From assembly GCF_042682745.1 (NCBI RefSeq), contig NZ_JBHUIO010000005.1, forward strand, positions 806,001 to 870,000: a stretch of DNA of 64,000 bases, read 5' to 3'. Position numbers and translations under genes: made by a program. Under the pieces are notes generated by a model. The model had not been told where the DNA came from. It did no database searches and worked only from the letters and a program-made list of their open reading frames with translations. Source of the stretch: Tumebacillus_A lipolyticus. GTDB taxonomy: Bacteria; Bacillota; Bacilli; Tumebacillales; Tumebacillaceae. Below, in pieces: positions 1 through 8,073 of this stretch; positions within the stretch are counted from its first letter, which is position 1, and every line of letters begins with the position of its first letter.

Positions 1-490
1 ATTCGGAGGAGAGCTCCTGCTCCTGCGGCTCAGGATCTCCCTCGTACACCTGATTGGACAGGCGCTTAAACTCGTTGAGCAGCTTGGTGGTCACCTGCGG
101 GTGAATGAAGGACGAGCCGCCCGCCACCTGACGCACCGCATCGACCAGAACGTCAGACTCGACATCTTTGAGCAGATAGCCGTTCGCACCCGCGCGGATC
201 GTCTCAAAGATATACGCTTCATCATCGTGGATCGACAGGATCAGAATGCGCGCGTCCGAGTTCGCCTCTTTGATCAGTCGAGTCGCTTCCACGCCTGTGC
301 GCTTGGGCATGTTGATGTCCATCAGCACGACCTGCGGTGCCACTTCGAGCACGAGGGAGACGGCCGTCTCCCCATCGCTGCACTCACCGACGATCTCCAT
401 GTCATCCTCCAGCTCAAAGATGCGTCGCAGCCCTTGGCGAAACAGCGTATGGTCATCAGCTAGAAACAGCTTGATCTTCTGTTTGTCCAT
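1..490 (-). CDS. degU: Response regulator DegU, C-terminus beyond window edge
   Basis: Minus-strand reading frame open to the window edge; about 163 residues are visible. The N-terminal receiver domain shows the acidic pair ADDH (residues 11-14), the phospho-acceptor Asp58 in VVLMDINMP, and the conserved Lys in YLLKDV. A linker follows; the expected LuxR-type helix-turn-helix lies outside the window. ATG at 490 has a GGGAGGGA Shine-Dalgarno. The start lies 15 bases after the degS stop, so the two form an operon. In the family DegU is phosphorylated by the kinase DegS and controls exoenzymes, motility and competence. It is truncated only by the window. Confidence 0.95.
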   Translation of the reverse strand, partial: MDKQKIKLFLADDHTLFRQGLRRIFELEDDMEIVGECSDGETAVSLVLEVAPQVVLMDINMPKRTGVEATRLIKEANSDARILILSIHDDEAYIFETIRAGANGYLLKDVESDVLVDAVRQVAGGSSFIHPQVTTKLLNEFKRLSNQVYEGDPEPQEQELSSE

Positions 491-504
491 TTCAATTCCC
501 TCCC

Positions 505-1650
505 TCATTCCGTGAACGGTAACGTGATGAGCACGCGAGTTCCTTTTCCCGGGGTGGACTTGAACTCTACCTTGCCGTCGAGAAGCTGAATGCGCTCCTG
601 CATGCCAAGCAGTCCGAAATGACCGGCCTCACGACTTTGCAGAGCTTCCTCGACAGGAAAACCGACGCCATCATCATCTATGTGTACTGTGATTTGTTTC
701 TCGGTCAGTTCCAACTTGACGTTGGCAACCTTCGCCTTGGCATGTTTCCAAATGTTGTTCAGCGCCTCTTGCACCGTTCGAAACACCGCCACTTCCAAGG
801 CTGGATTCAGCCGCTTCTCACGACCGAACACCTTCAGCTCGGCGATGATCTGATGCTTGTCCTGAAAGCTGGCCAAATAGCGCCGCAGGGTGGGCACCAG
901 CCCGAGGTCATCGAGCGCCATCGGCCGCAGATCGAAGATGATCTGCCGCACTTCAGCCAGTGAGGCGCGCACCATCTCTTTTAGCTCGCGCAGTTCGTCG
1001 CGCACCTTCTCCACATCGCGATCGAGCATCCGCTCGCAGATCTCAGCCCGCAAGACGACGTTGGCCATCATCTGCGCCGGACCGTCATGGATCTCCCGCG
1101 CCACTCGCTTGCGCTCTTCCTCCTGCGCTTGGATGACGCGCATGCCAAGATATTGGCGCTGCTCTGCGCTCTTCAGCGCCATCCCGATATTCTGCAGATC
1201 GCCCGAAAGGTAGGAAAAGGCGATCGACAGCTGCGTGACCAGCGCTTCCGCCTTTTGAATCGTCGCTTCTAAGTTGCGGAGCCTTCTGTCCAGATCCTCT
1301 CGTCGGCGGCGCAGCGCTTCTTCCCGCTCGCGGATGACGAGCAGCTGCGACTGAAGCAGATGCGCCTCATCATAAGCTGACTTGATCGTCGTTTCTGAAT
1401 AATGACCAAAATTCTGGCTGACCTCCACCAACTTGCGTCGCGCCTGGCGGTACTCTTTCTCCAGACGGTCAACCTCTTGGATCGTCTCCTGCACTTGCCG
1501 TTGGATGATCTCGATCTCATCCGCCAAGTTCTGGCGCTCTTTGCGAGCGCTCTCCGCGATCTCAAAGACCTGTTGTTTCCCCTCCTCGATCGCCAACAGC
1601 GTTCCTGAAATGGCTTTGTCGAGGATTGTGGTATCGAAGTCATTTGCCAA
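505..1650 (-). CDS. degS: Sensor histidine kinase DegS
   Basis: Cytoplasmic kinase of the DegS/NarX class. It has a long N-terminal coiled coil (DegS domain, about residues 1-165), then a HisKA_3 box REIHDGPAQMMAN with the phospho-His at about residue 188, and a C-terminal HATPase_c domain with the N box (EALNNIWKHA) and G boxes (DDDGVGF, GLLGMQERI). There is no membrane segment, as in B. subtilis DegS. The open frame could begin at TTG 1659, but AGGAGG directly abuts that codon. The TTG at 1650 sits 9 bases after AGGAGG and gives a protein of B. subtilis-like length (381 residues), so I chose it. It is followed closely by degU. Confidence 0.93.
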   Translation of the reverse strand: MANDFDTTILDKAISGTLLAIEEGKQQVFEIAESARKERQNLADEIEIIQRQVQETIQEVDRLEKEYRQARRKLVEVSQNFGHYSETTIKSAYDEAHLLQSQLLVIREREEALRRRREDLDRRLRNLEATIQKAEALVTQLSIAFSYLSGDLQNIGMALKSAEQRQYLGMRVIQAQEEERKRVAREIHDGPAQMMANVVLRAEICERMLDRDVEKVRDELRELKEMVRASLAEVRQIIFDLRPMALDDLGLVPTLRRYLASFQDKHQIIAELKVFGREKRLNPALEVAVFRTVQEALNNIWKHAKAKVANVKLELTEKQITVHIDDDGVGFPVEEALQSREAGHFGLLGMQERIQLLDGKVEFKSTPGKGTRVLITLPFTE

Positions 1651-2111
1651 CCTGGGCAACCTCCTGAACCGATTTCCCTCAATGGTGATCTATATAGTTT
1701 CCATGCAAAACATCGATTTTCCTGCACCCTCCCAGATCGCGAGACAAGAAAAAGGGGCGCAGTTGGGTAGGACTGCGCCCCAGTGCAATGGGGTAAGGGT
1801 GATATGGTATAGAGTACGAACCAGTCCCAATTTTTATGGGGGAGCGTCAAAAGACTGAGGAATGAAACTTCAATTAAACTGAAACGACGATATCTGCACA
1901 TTACCTTTAAAGATTCGACAAAATACAACTAATTTTTTGTAAATAATATAAAATAACTATCAGAATGGAAGAAAATGAATGCGAATCGCCGCCTGAGAAT
2001 CCCCAATGGCAAAGGCATGTCCCTGTTCGTTTTGATTATAAATCATAGTGTTGCTACGATAAATGTAACAAGCTGAATCGTGATAAATATGGATTAAGGG
2101 AGGAACATCAC
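1651..2111. other. Intergenic region between divergent degS and XRE-TPR gene
   Basis: About 460 bases holding the divergent control regions of degSU (minus) and the XRE-TPR gene (plus). The right half is AT-rich. The only strong element I see is the terminator-like hairpin at 1746-1781. A 27-codon ATG frame at 1965-2048 lacks a Shine-Dalgarno and is not called. Confidence 0.6.
1746..1781 (-). terminator. Terminator-like hairpin in the degS leader
   Basis: Inverted repeat GGGGCGCAGT / ACTGCGCCCC (1754-1763 with 1772-1781). Read on the minus strand it is followed by TTTTTCTTG. No minus-strand gene lies upstream of it before the divergent regulator, so it sits inside the presumed 5' leader of degSU, about 100 bases before the degS start. 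It could act as an attenuator or end a short leader RNA. Confidence 0.65.
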
Positions 2112-3353
2112 ATGAGTAACTCCTCTTTGGGAGAGCGTATTAAGAAGGCCCGCAAGGAAGCCGAAATGACCCAAAACGAGCTCGCACGTGAAATTGTCAC
2201 CTCTAGCATGATCTGTCAGATTGAGAATGGGAAAGCATATCCCTCTTATAAAGTGCTGGCAGCGCTGGCAGAACGCCTCACCAAGCCGATCGAATACTTC
2301 GTTTCCGACACGGAGACGAACATTCGGCAACGCTCCTCTTTTACGCTCGCGAAGGCGCTGATGGCTTCTGGCTCTTATGCGAAAGCGTATTCACTGCTCA
2401 AGAGCATGCAGGAATACGGGCAGACGGAGGCGGACGATTTCTATATGACCTTGGCCAAATGCTGTCAAGAGCTCGGCAAGTATGACGAGGCGATCGAGCG
2501 GCTCGATGAGCGGCTGGCAGCAGCGCACGGCGACAGCGACCAGGTGTTTACGATCTACCTGCGCATGGGCGATGTGGCCGATCACTCCGGGCAGTATCAG
2601 CTCGCCCTCTACCACTGGCGCAAAGCGTTCGAGATGCTCGATCGCGTGGACGCCGATCCGTTCGATCGCGCTCAGCTCTTGACTTCGATCGGCAACACCT
2701 ATCATCGCCTCGGGTGCTATGAGGAGGCTGTTCAGTTTTTGGAGCAGGCGTTCGAAGAGCGCAAGGAAAACGTTTCGCTCGAAGACCTCGGTCAGATGTT
2801 CTTGACGCTGTCCTTGTCCTATCGCGACTCGAACAATTTCGATCAGGCCACCCTGTTCTCCGACCGCGCCCACGCGATCTTTAAAAGCTTGAACCACCTG
2901 CACCTCGCCACCGAGGTGCGCCGATCGCTCGCCGTGCTGCTCGCGAAGCAGCATGGGAAGATTCAAGAGGCGCTGCAGATGCTCGACGAGTGCACCGAGC
3001 GCTATATGAAGAACGACGATCTGTACAACATCGGCCTGACGCACGTGGAGACTGCTGTCGTGCTGCAGTTGGCCGGCGAGGTGGAGACGGCGATCTCGAT
3101 GGTCAACGACTCGCTGGAGCTGATCGCGACAGACGATCTGGAGCTGGCGCGCGCTCATCGATTGCTGGCCGAACTGCACCGTGAAAAGCGCTCGATCAAA
3201 GAGGCGATCCATCATCTCTACCTGTCGCTCAACCTGTACCAGCGGCATGGTCATTCGGTCGGGATGATGGAAGCGATGAACCTGTCTGTGACGCTCTATC
3301 ACGAGTGGGAACAGATTCGCACCACCCAATTTGAGGAGTTGATCATCGCTTAA
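2112..3353 (+). CDS. XRE-TPR transcriptional regulator (RRNPP-like), no peptide gene seen
   Basis: 413 residues. An N-terminal XRE helix-turn-helix (about residues 6-62, with LGERIKKARKEAEMTQNELA and CQIENGKAYPS) is followed by an all-helical C-terminal region of TPR-like repeats (for example YDEAIERLDERLA, YHRLGCYEEAVQFLEQAFEE). This is the architecture of PlcR/NprR/Rgg-type cytosolic peptide receptors. ATG at 2112 follows GGGAGGA. It is transcribed away from degSU. A terminator begins about 15 bases after the stop, leaving no room for a propeptide gene, so it is an orphan receptor or a peptide-independent regulator. Ligand and targets cannot be told from sequence. Confidence 0.85.
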   Translation: MSNSSLGERIKKARKEAEMTQNELAREIVTSSMICQIENGKAYPSYKVLAALAERLTKPIEYFVSDTETNIRQRSSFTLAKALMASGSYAKAYSLLKSMQEYGQTEADDFYMTLAKCCQELGKYDEAIERLDERLAAAHGDSDQVFTIYLRMGDVADHSGQYQLALYHWRKAFEMLDRVDADPFDRAQLLTSIGNTYHRLGCYEEAVQFLEQAFEERKENVSLEDLGQMFLTLSLSYRDSNNFDQATLFSDRAHAIFKSLNHLHLATEVRRSLAVLLAKQHGKIQEALQMLDECTERYMKNDDLYNIGLTHVETAVVLQLAGEVETAISMVNDSLELIATDDLELARAHRLLAELHREKRSIKEAIHHLYLSLNLYQRHGHSVGMMEAMNLSVTLYHEWEQIRTTQFEELIIA

Positions 3354-3368
3354 TCATTATTCTCATAC

Positions 3369-3399
3369 AAAAAACCGGGAACTTTCCCGGTTTTTTTTT
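3369..3399 (+). terminator. Rho-independent terminator
   Basis: Stem CCGGGA/TCCCGG extended by A/T pairs and followed by a run of nine T. It ends the XRE-TPR transcript before yitT. Confidence 0.9.
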
Positions 3400-3459
3400 A
3401 ATCCGACTAAAGAAGTATGTTAGAATAATATCGGACAAAAATTATGAAGGAGTGTTGAG

Positions 3460-4350
3460 ATGGAAAACGCACCTATGGACTACCAACCGATTCGCCGTAC
3501 AAAACCGTCGCTGGCGAAGCTTCTGAAACGAATTATCTTCATCATTTTAGGCGCTTCGCTTGTGTCGGTCGGACTGGAGATCTTCCTTGTCCCCAACAAC
3601 ATCATCGATGGAGGAATTGTCGGCATTTCGATCATCGCTTCCCATCTGACCGGAATCAGCATCGGTATCTTCTTGCTCGTGTTGAATCTACCGTTTCTGA
3701 TCATCGGCTACAAGCAGATCGGAAAGACGTTCGCGCTTTCCACCTTGCTCGGCGTCGTCGTGATGTCGCTCGGCACTTCCTATCTGCATCCGGTTCCCGA
3801 ATTGACAGATGACCCCTTGCTGGCAGCCGTCTTCGGCGGCATCATTCTCGGGATCGGCGTCGGCCTGGTCATTCGCTACGGCGGTTCGTTGGACGGCACA
3901 GAGATCGTCGCCATCCTGTTCAACAAAAAGACTCCTTTCTCCGTCGGCGAGATCGTGATGTTCTGCAACATCTTCATCCTCGGCAGCGCAGGCTTTGTGT
4001 TCGGATGGGATCATGCGATGTACTCGCTGATGGCCTACTATATCGCCTTTAAAATCATCGATCTGACCATCGATGGATTTGAAGAGTCGAAGTCGGTCTG
4101 GATCATCTCCGAGAAGCACCGCGAGATCGGCGACACGCTGCTCGCTCGCCTCGGACGTGGCGTCACCTACCTCAACGGCGAAGGCGGCTACTCGGGAGAT
4201 GATAAAAAGGTCATCTTCTGCGTCGTCACCCGCCTTGAGGAAGCGAAACTGAAATCGATCGTCGAAGAGATCGACGAGCACGCCTTCCTCGCGGTTGGCA
4301 CGATCGCCGAAGTGCGGGGCGGACGCTTCAAAAAGCGCGACATTCACTAG
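3460..4350 (+). CDS. YitT family membrane protein (DUF161 + DUF2179)
   Basis: 296 residues with a basic N-terminus and five to six hydrophobic segments between about residues 20 and 195 (for example IIFIILGASLVSVGLEIFLV and AVFGGIILGIGVGLVIRYGG), then a soluble C-terminal DUF2179 domain (about 205-290). The motif GGSLDGTEIVAILFNKKT is typical of the YitT family. These proteins are widespread in Firmicutes with no settled function; transport has been proposed. ATG at 3460 follows AAGGAGTG. It is the first gene of a short plus-strand unit with the small zinc-ribbon gene. Confidence 0.9.
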   Translation: MENAPMDYQPIRRTKPSLAKLLKRIIFIILGASLVSVGLEIFLVPNNIIDGGIVGISIIASHLTGISIGIFLLVLNLPFLIIGYKQIGKTFALSTLLGVVVMSLGTSYLHPVPELTDDPLLAAVFGGIILGIGVGLVIRYGGSLDGTEIVAILFNKKTPFSVGEIVMFCNIFILGSAGFVFGWDHAMYSLMAYYIAFKIIDLTIDGFEESKSVWIISEKHREIGDTLLARLGRGVTYLNGEGGYSGDDKKVIFCVVTRLEEAKLKSIVEEIDEHAFLAVGTIAEVRGGRFKKRDIH

Positions 4351-4377
4351 AGCGCGATATCACGAGGAGGTTTCCTG

Positions 4378-4560
4378 ATGAAGAAAACCTGCCGGTACTG
4401 CAAAGGCCGCGGCAAGATCCTCACCTCCTTGCCGATTCCGATGCAAGTGATCTGTACACAGTGCGGCGGCACCGGGCTGATCGACCTGCCCGATCAGGTC
4501 GTCCGCAAACCCACTTCCAAAAAGCAGGAACCGAAACGCCAAGCGGGCGAATCGTCCTGA
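4378..4560 (+). CDS. Small YuiA-like zinc-ribbon protein
   Basis: 60 residues. Two CxxCxGxG-type motifs (CRYCKGRGK near residue 6 and CTQCGGTGL near 26) form a DnaJ-like zinc ribbon, followed by a basic hydrophilic tail. Length and motif spacing match the YuiA family of small Bacillus proteins, whose role is unknown. ATG at 4378 follows GAGGAGG. It lies 27 bases after yitT and is followed by a terminator. Confidence 0.8.
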   Translation: MKKTCRYCKGRGKILTSLPIPMQVICTQCGGTGLIDLPDQVVRKPTSKKQEPKRQAGESS

Positions 4561-4580
4561 TCGATCAGACCGTACCATTC

Positions 4581-4611
4581 CTCTGCGCTGTGCTGGCGCA
4601 GAGTTTTTTTT
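4581..4611 (+). terminator. Rho-independent terminator
   Basis: Stem CTCTGCGC/GCGCAGAG followed by eight T. It closes the yitT-zinc ribbon unit. Confidence 0.9.
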
Positions 4612-4655
4612 ATCTACAGCCACTCCGCTTGTGCAGTGCCAGTGCTCAGACAAGC

Positions 4656-4700
4656 AAAAAGGCATGCGATCGCACGAAGCGTGCGAATGCCATGCCTTTT
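4656..4700. terminator. Terminator downstream of metK, symmetric
   Basis: Imperfect inverted repeat with outer arms AAAAGGCATG / CATGCCTTTT and an inner arm around CGCACG/CGTGCG. On the minus strand it is followed by a T run and serves metK; the A/T-rich arms would also work on the plus strand. Confidence 0.8.
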
Positions 4701-4721
4701 CCGAAACGAAAGATTGAACGA

Positions 4722-5915
4722 TTACAGACCAGCGCCTTGACGCAGAACGTTCGCTTTGTCGGTGCGCTCCCACGGGAGATCGACATCGCTGCGACCGAAG
4801 TGGCCATATGCTGCCGTCTGACGGTAGATCGGTCGGCGCAGGTCGAGCTCTCTGATGATGCCCGCTGGACGCAGGTCAAAGTTTTGCTCAACCAGCTCAA
4901 CGATCTTCTCGTCTGCAACTTTACCGGAGCCGAACGTGTCCACCATGATCGAGACCGGGCGTGCGACGCCGATCGCGTATGCCAACTGTACTTCGCACTT
5001 GTCAGCAAGGCCTGCTGCTACGATGTTCTTCGCCACATAGCGCGCCGCATAGGCAGCCGAGCGGTCAACTTTCGTCGGATCCTTGCCGGAGAACGCGCCG
5101 CCGCCGTGGCGTGCGTACCCGCCATACGTGTCGACGATGATCTTCCGTCCGGTCAGACCTGCATCACCTTGCGGACCGCCGATAACAAAGCGGCCGGTCG
5201 GGTTGATGAAGTACTTGGTGTCCTCGCCGACGAGCTCGGTCGGCAGAACCGGGTTGATCACATGCTCGTGCAGATCTTCTTTGATCTGCTCAAGCGTAAC
5301 CTCTTCCGCATGTTGCGTCGAGATGACGATCGTGTCGATGCGAACCGGCTTGTCTCCTTCATACTCGACCGTCACCTGCGTCTTGCCGTCCGGACGCAGG
5401 TAGGGGAGCGTGCCGTTCTTGCGCACTTCGGTCAAGCGGTGTGCCAGCTTGTGAGCGAGCGAGATCGGCAACGGCATCAGCTCTTCGGTCTCATTGACCG
5501 CAAAGCCGAACATCAGGCCTTGGTCGCCTGCGCCGATCGCTTCTATCTCCGCATCGGTCATCTGTCCTTCACGAGCTTCGAGCGCCTGATCGACACCGAG
5601 TGCGATGTCTGCAGATTGCTCATCGATCGAGGTGAGCACTGCGCAAGTATCGGCGTCAAAGCCGTACTTCGCGCGCGTATAGCCGATCTCGCGGATCGTC
5701 TCACGCACGATCTTCGGGATATCAACATATGTGTTCGTGGTGATCTCGCCCGCTACGAGCACGAGACCGGTTGTGACAGAAGTTTCGCATGCCACGCGCG
5801 CATTCGGATCTTTTGCAAAGATCGCGTCGAGCACAGAGTCGGAAATCTGGTCGCAAATTTTATCAGGATGCCCCTCGGTGACAGACTCCGAAGTAAACAG
5901 GTAACGCTTCGCCAT
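4722..5915 (-). CDS. metK: S-adenosylmethionine synthetase
   Basis: 397 residues, normal family length. It makes SAM from methionine and ATP in the cytoplasm. Signatures include TSESVTEGHPDKICDQISD near the start, GAGDQGLMFGFA (ATP-binding), DTYGGYARHGGGAFSGKDPTKVDRS and the C-terminal RRPIYRQTAAYGHFGR. ATG at 5915 has a GGGAGG upstream. It appears monocistronic. I looked for the conserved core of an S-box (SAM-I) riboswitch in the roughly 200 bases upstream and did not recognise one. Confidence 0.98.
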   Translation of the reverse strand: MAKRYLFTSESVTEGHPDKICDQISDSVLDAIFAKDPNARVACETSVTTGLVLVAGEITTNTYVDIPKIVRETIREIGYTRAKYGFDADTCAVLTSIDEQSADIALGVDQALEAREGQMTDAEIEAIGAGDQGLMFGFAVNETEELMPLPISLAHKLAHRLTEVRKNGTLPYLRPDGKTQVTVEYEGDKPVRIDTIVISTQHAEEVTLEQIKEDLHEHVINPVLPTELVGEDTKYFINPTGRFVIGGPQGDAGLTGRKIIVDTYGGYARHGGGAFSGKDPTKVDRSAAYAARYVAKNIVAAGLADKCEVQLAYAIGVARPVSIMVDTFGSGKVADEKIVELVEQNFDLRPAGIIRELDLRRPIYRQTAAYGHFGRSDVDLPWERTDKANVLRQGAGL

Positions 5916-6056
5916 CTAAACCATACCTCCCCATTATCTATTGGAATCCCAAGCTTATACTATGTTGGAAACCCTAGGATGTTTGTTTACAAAGAAACAA
6001 GCACATATTACTTCATTTTATAGTATGTGTCAATGATATAGGCTTGATACTTCGCA

Positions 6057-6082
6057 GGAAAAGCTCCGGCCAGTGCCGGAGC
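6057..6082 (-). terminator. Terminator of the SASP gene
   Basis: Perfect 8-bp stem GCTCCGGC/GCCGGAGC with loop CAGT; the minus strand continues with TTTTCC. Confidence 0.8.
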
Positions 6083-6117
6083 CCCATTTACACTATGATA
6101 TTGTCAGTTATAACCAG

Positions 6118-6363
6118 CTATTCTTTTCCGTTCTGACCAGGCTGTTGCCCGGCGATCATCGCCTGTGAAAACGCGACCATCTTGCGCACCATGTGCCCGC
6201 CGACCGCGCCTGCGTCGCGCGTGGTGATGTGACCCCAGTAGTCCTCGCTTCCTTGGTATACGGGCAGACCCATCTCCGCTGCGATCTCATACTTCATGTC
6301 GTCGAGAGCTTGATGAGCTTGTGGAACGAGCTGCTTGTTTCGACGTCCGCTGCCAAGCGCCAT
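6118..6363 (-). CDS. Alpha/beta-type small acid-soluble spore protein
   Basis: 81 residues. It has the family hallmarks ALDDMKYEIAAEMGL (containing the GPR protease cleavage region) and the second helix region with TTRDAGAVGGHMVRKMV. These proteins coat spore DNA in the forespore and are degraded by GPR at germination. ATG at 6363 follows GGAGGTGC. It is a single-gene unit with its own terminator. Forespore sigma-G expression is expected from the family; I did not assign the promoter. Confidence 0.93.
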   Translation of the reverse strand: MALGSGRRNKQLVPQAHQALDDMKYEIAAEMGLPVYQGSEDYWGHITTRDAGAVGGHMVRKMVAFSQAMIAGQQPGQNGKE

Positions 6364-6471
6364 AGAACATGCACCTCCAAAGAAGACTCAAGCGATGCTT
6401 TTACTTCGCCTGGTATCTCTAGTATGCCGATCGCCCCGAATCGATAGACTGCAAAAAGGTTGTCACCCCTG

Positions 6472-7410
6472 CTAGTTTTTCATCTTCAAGACAATCTCTC
6501 TCAGCTTGGCCTCATCATATTTCCAGTAGGAGATGCCGTACACGTCCAAGAACGTCCCCGGCACCGTCTGCGTCGTAAAGCTCGCCTCTTCGCCCTGCAA
6601 GGCGGTCGCAAGCTTGCCCATCTCCGAGATCGACATGTCGGTGCGGAGCGAATCGCTCATCTGGCGCAGCGAGCTCATCCAGTCGAGCACGTTGGTCGCC
6701 CGCATGCGGGCCATGTAGGCTTCCACAAATCGCTGCTGCCGCTGCACCCGGGCGATGTCGCCCATCTCCTCGTGGCGAAAGCGCACCACCGTCAGCGCCT
6801 CTTTGCCGTTCAATTGCTTTTTGCCCGGGCTGAGCTTCACCGTGCCCTCCGGGTCGAACAGCTCCTTGTCCACCTCAAACTCCACGCCGCCGATCGCATC
6901 GATCCCCTTCGCAAACCCTTGAAAGTCGAGCATCAGGTAGCGGTCGATCGGCAGGCCGGTCAGCTCCTGCACCGTCTGCTTCAGGCGATCCATCCCGCCG
7001 ATCGCATAGGCGGCGTTGATCTTCTCCATCCCGGTCGGCAACTGCACCCGCGTATCGCGAGGGATGGAGAGCAGCGAAGCTTTCTTCTTGGTCGTGTCGA
7101 TGCGCGCCAAGATCAGCGTGTCGGTGTTCATGCCAAGTCGCCTGAGCTCTTCCGGCGAATTGGGATCGCGATCGATTCCGATCAACAGCACATGGATCGG
7201 CTTGTCATCCGCCAAGGGGGCTTGCGAATCGACGCGATCGATCACCTTGCGCTCAAGAAAAAAACCGTAGCCAGCAAGCCCGACCAAACTCATCACCACC
7301 AGGAACAGCAGGCTGATGAGCAGCAGTCGTCCGACGCGAAGCTTCCGTTTCGGCTTCGGCTTCGGCACTTGCTTCACTTGTTTGCTAAATGTCTTCCCCT
7401 GATAGGCCAT
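6472..7410 (-). CDS. LytR-CpsA-Psr (LCP) family wall-polymer ligase
   Basis: 312 residues from the chosen ATG: a basic cytoplasmic N-terminus, one membrane segment (LLLISLLFLVVMSLVGLAGYGFF) and an extracellular LCP domain with LLIGIDRD, NTDTLILARID, LLSIPRDTRVQLP, KINAAYAIGG and the FRHEEMGDIARVQRQQ block. LCP enzymes transfer undecaprenyl-linked polymers such as teichoic acid or secondary wall polysaccharide to peptidoglycan. The frame extends to TTG 7455, but that start lies inside a hairpin, so ATG 7410 (upstream GAGGGATGG) is preferred. It shares the minus-strand cluster with wecG/tagA and a second LCP gene. Confidence 0.92.
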   Translation of the reverse strand: MAYQGKTFSKQVKQVPKPKPKRKLRVGRLLLISLLFLVVMSLVGLAGYGFFLERKVIDRVDSQAPLADDKPIHVLLIGIDRDPNSPEELRRLGMNTDTLILARIDTTKKKASLLSIPRDTRVQLPTGMEKINAAYAIGGMDRLKQTVQELTGLPIDRYLMLDFQGFAKGIDAIGGVEFEVDKELFDPEGTVKLSPGKKQLNGKEALTVVRFRHEEMGDIARVQRQQRFVEAYMARMRATNVLDWMSSLRQMSDSLRTDMSISEMGKLATALQGEEASFTTQTVPGTFLDVYGISYWKYDEAKLREIVLKMKN

Positions 7411-7456
7411 CTTGCTTCCATCCCTCGCAACCGCGCACTGCGCACCAGAATACAAA

Positions 7457-7485
7457 GAGGCACTGCGAAGGTCTCACAGCGCCTG
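7457..7485 (-). terminator. Hairpin between secreted-protein gene and LCP gene
   Basis: Stem AGGCACTGCG / CACAGCGCCT (7458-7467 with 7475-7484, two wobble pairs), followed on the minus strand by a short T-rich stretch. It may be a weak terminator or attenuator. Confidence 0.4.
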
Positions 7486-7495
7486 TTCTCATTGT

Positions 7496-7987
7496 CTATT
7501 GAATGGTGTACGTACCGCGCACCATCACATACGGATCGTTGGCAACCGCCTTGATTCCACGCCCGTCATTCCGCGGGACGAGGATCATGTGGTTGGTCGG
7601 CACCGGCGCGTCTGCTGCGAGGTCTGTCGCCCCCGTCACGTCTGACAGCCCGCCGGAGCTGGAGGCGATCGCCGTCGCGCTGCCGGAGCGCACGATGATC
7701 TCCGTGCCCTCTCCGCCCTTGAGCGTCTGCCCGGTCTTCAGCTGAATCACCTTAAACGTATCGACACCGGAGACGGGAGTCGTGCTGCCGCCACCCGGAT
7801 TGCCACCCGGATTGCTACCTCCGGAACCGAGACCTGCGATCTTCGCGTCGACATAGCTCTTCGTCACGATCGGATCGTCGGCCGAACCTGGTGTGGAGTT
7901 GCTGTCAGCCTTCCCGATCTGGCCGATCATCACCCCGACTGCGAGCGTCAAAACCATGGTTCCAAAAAAGGCGATGCGTCTCTTCAT
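7496..7987 (-). CDS. Conserved secreted protein of unknown function
   Basis: 163 residues from ATG 7987 (GGAGGACTCACAGAG upstream). An N-terminal signal or anchor (RRIAFFGTMVLTLAVGVMIG) precedes DDPIVTKSYVDAKI, a Gly/Pro/Ser-rich linker (about residues 52-72) and a globular C-terminus with VIQLKTGQTLKGGEGTEIIVRSG and NHMILVPRNDGRGIKA. I recall similar unnamed envelope proteins in other spore-forming Firmicutes, but not a function. It sits between two LCP genes and wecG/tagA, so a surface role is likely by context only. Confidence 0.7.
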   Translation of the reverse strand: MKRRIAFFGTMVLTLAVGVMIGQIGKADSNSTPGSADDPIVTKSYVDAKIAGLGSGGSNPGGNPGGGSTTPVSGVDTFKVIQLKTGQTLKGGEGTEIIVRSGSATAIASSSGGLSDVTGATDLAADAPVPTNHMILVPRNDGRGIKAVANDPYVMVRGTYTIQ

Positions 7988-8073
7988 CTCTGTGAGTCCT
8001 CCATCCACTGACCATTCTTAAGTCCCTCACTTCGACAAAAAAAGCTCATCTCCTGCCCTTTCTGACCCATTTT

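Noticed and set aside
1965..2048. 27-codon plus-strand frame upstream of the first XRE-TPR gene
   Set aside because: No Shine-Dalgarno and unremarkable product.
4461..6023. 520-codon plus-strand open frame over metK
   Set aside because: Antisense shadow of metK; it begins inside the zinc-ribbon gene in another frame.
5916..6060. Possible S-box riboswitch before metK
   Set aside because: I could not find the conserved SAM-I core or an associated terminator in this interval.
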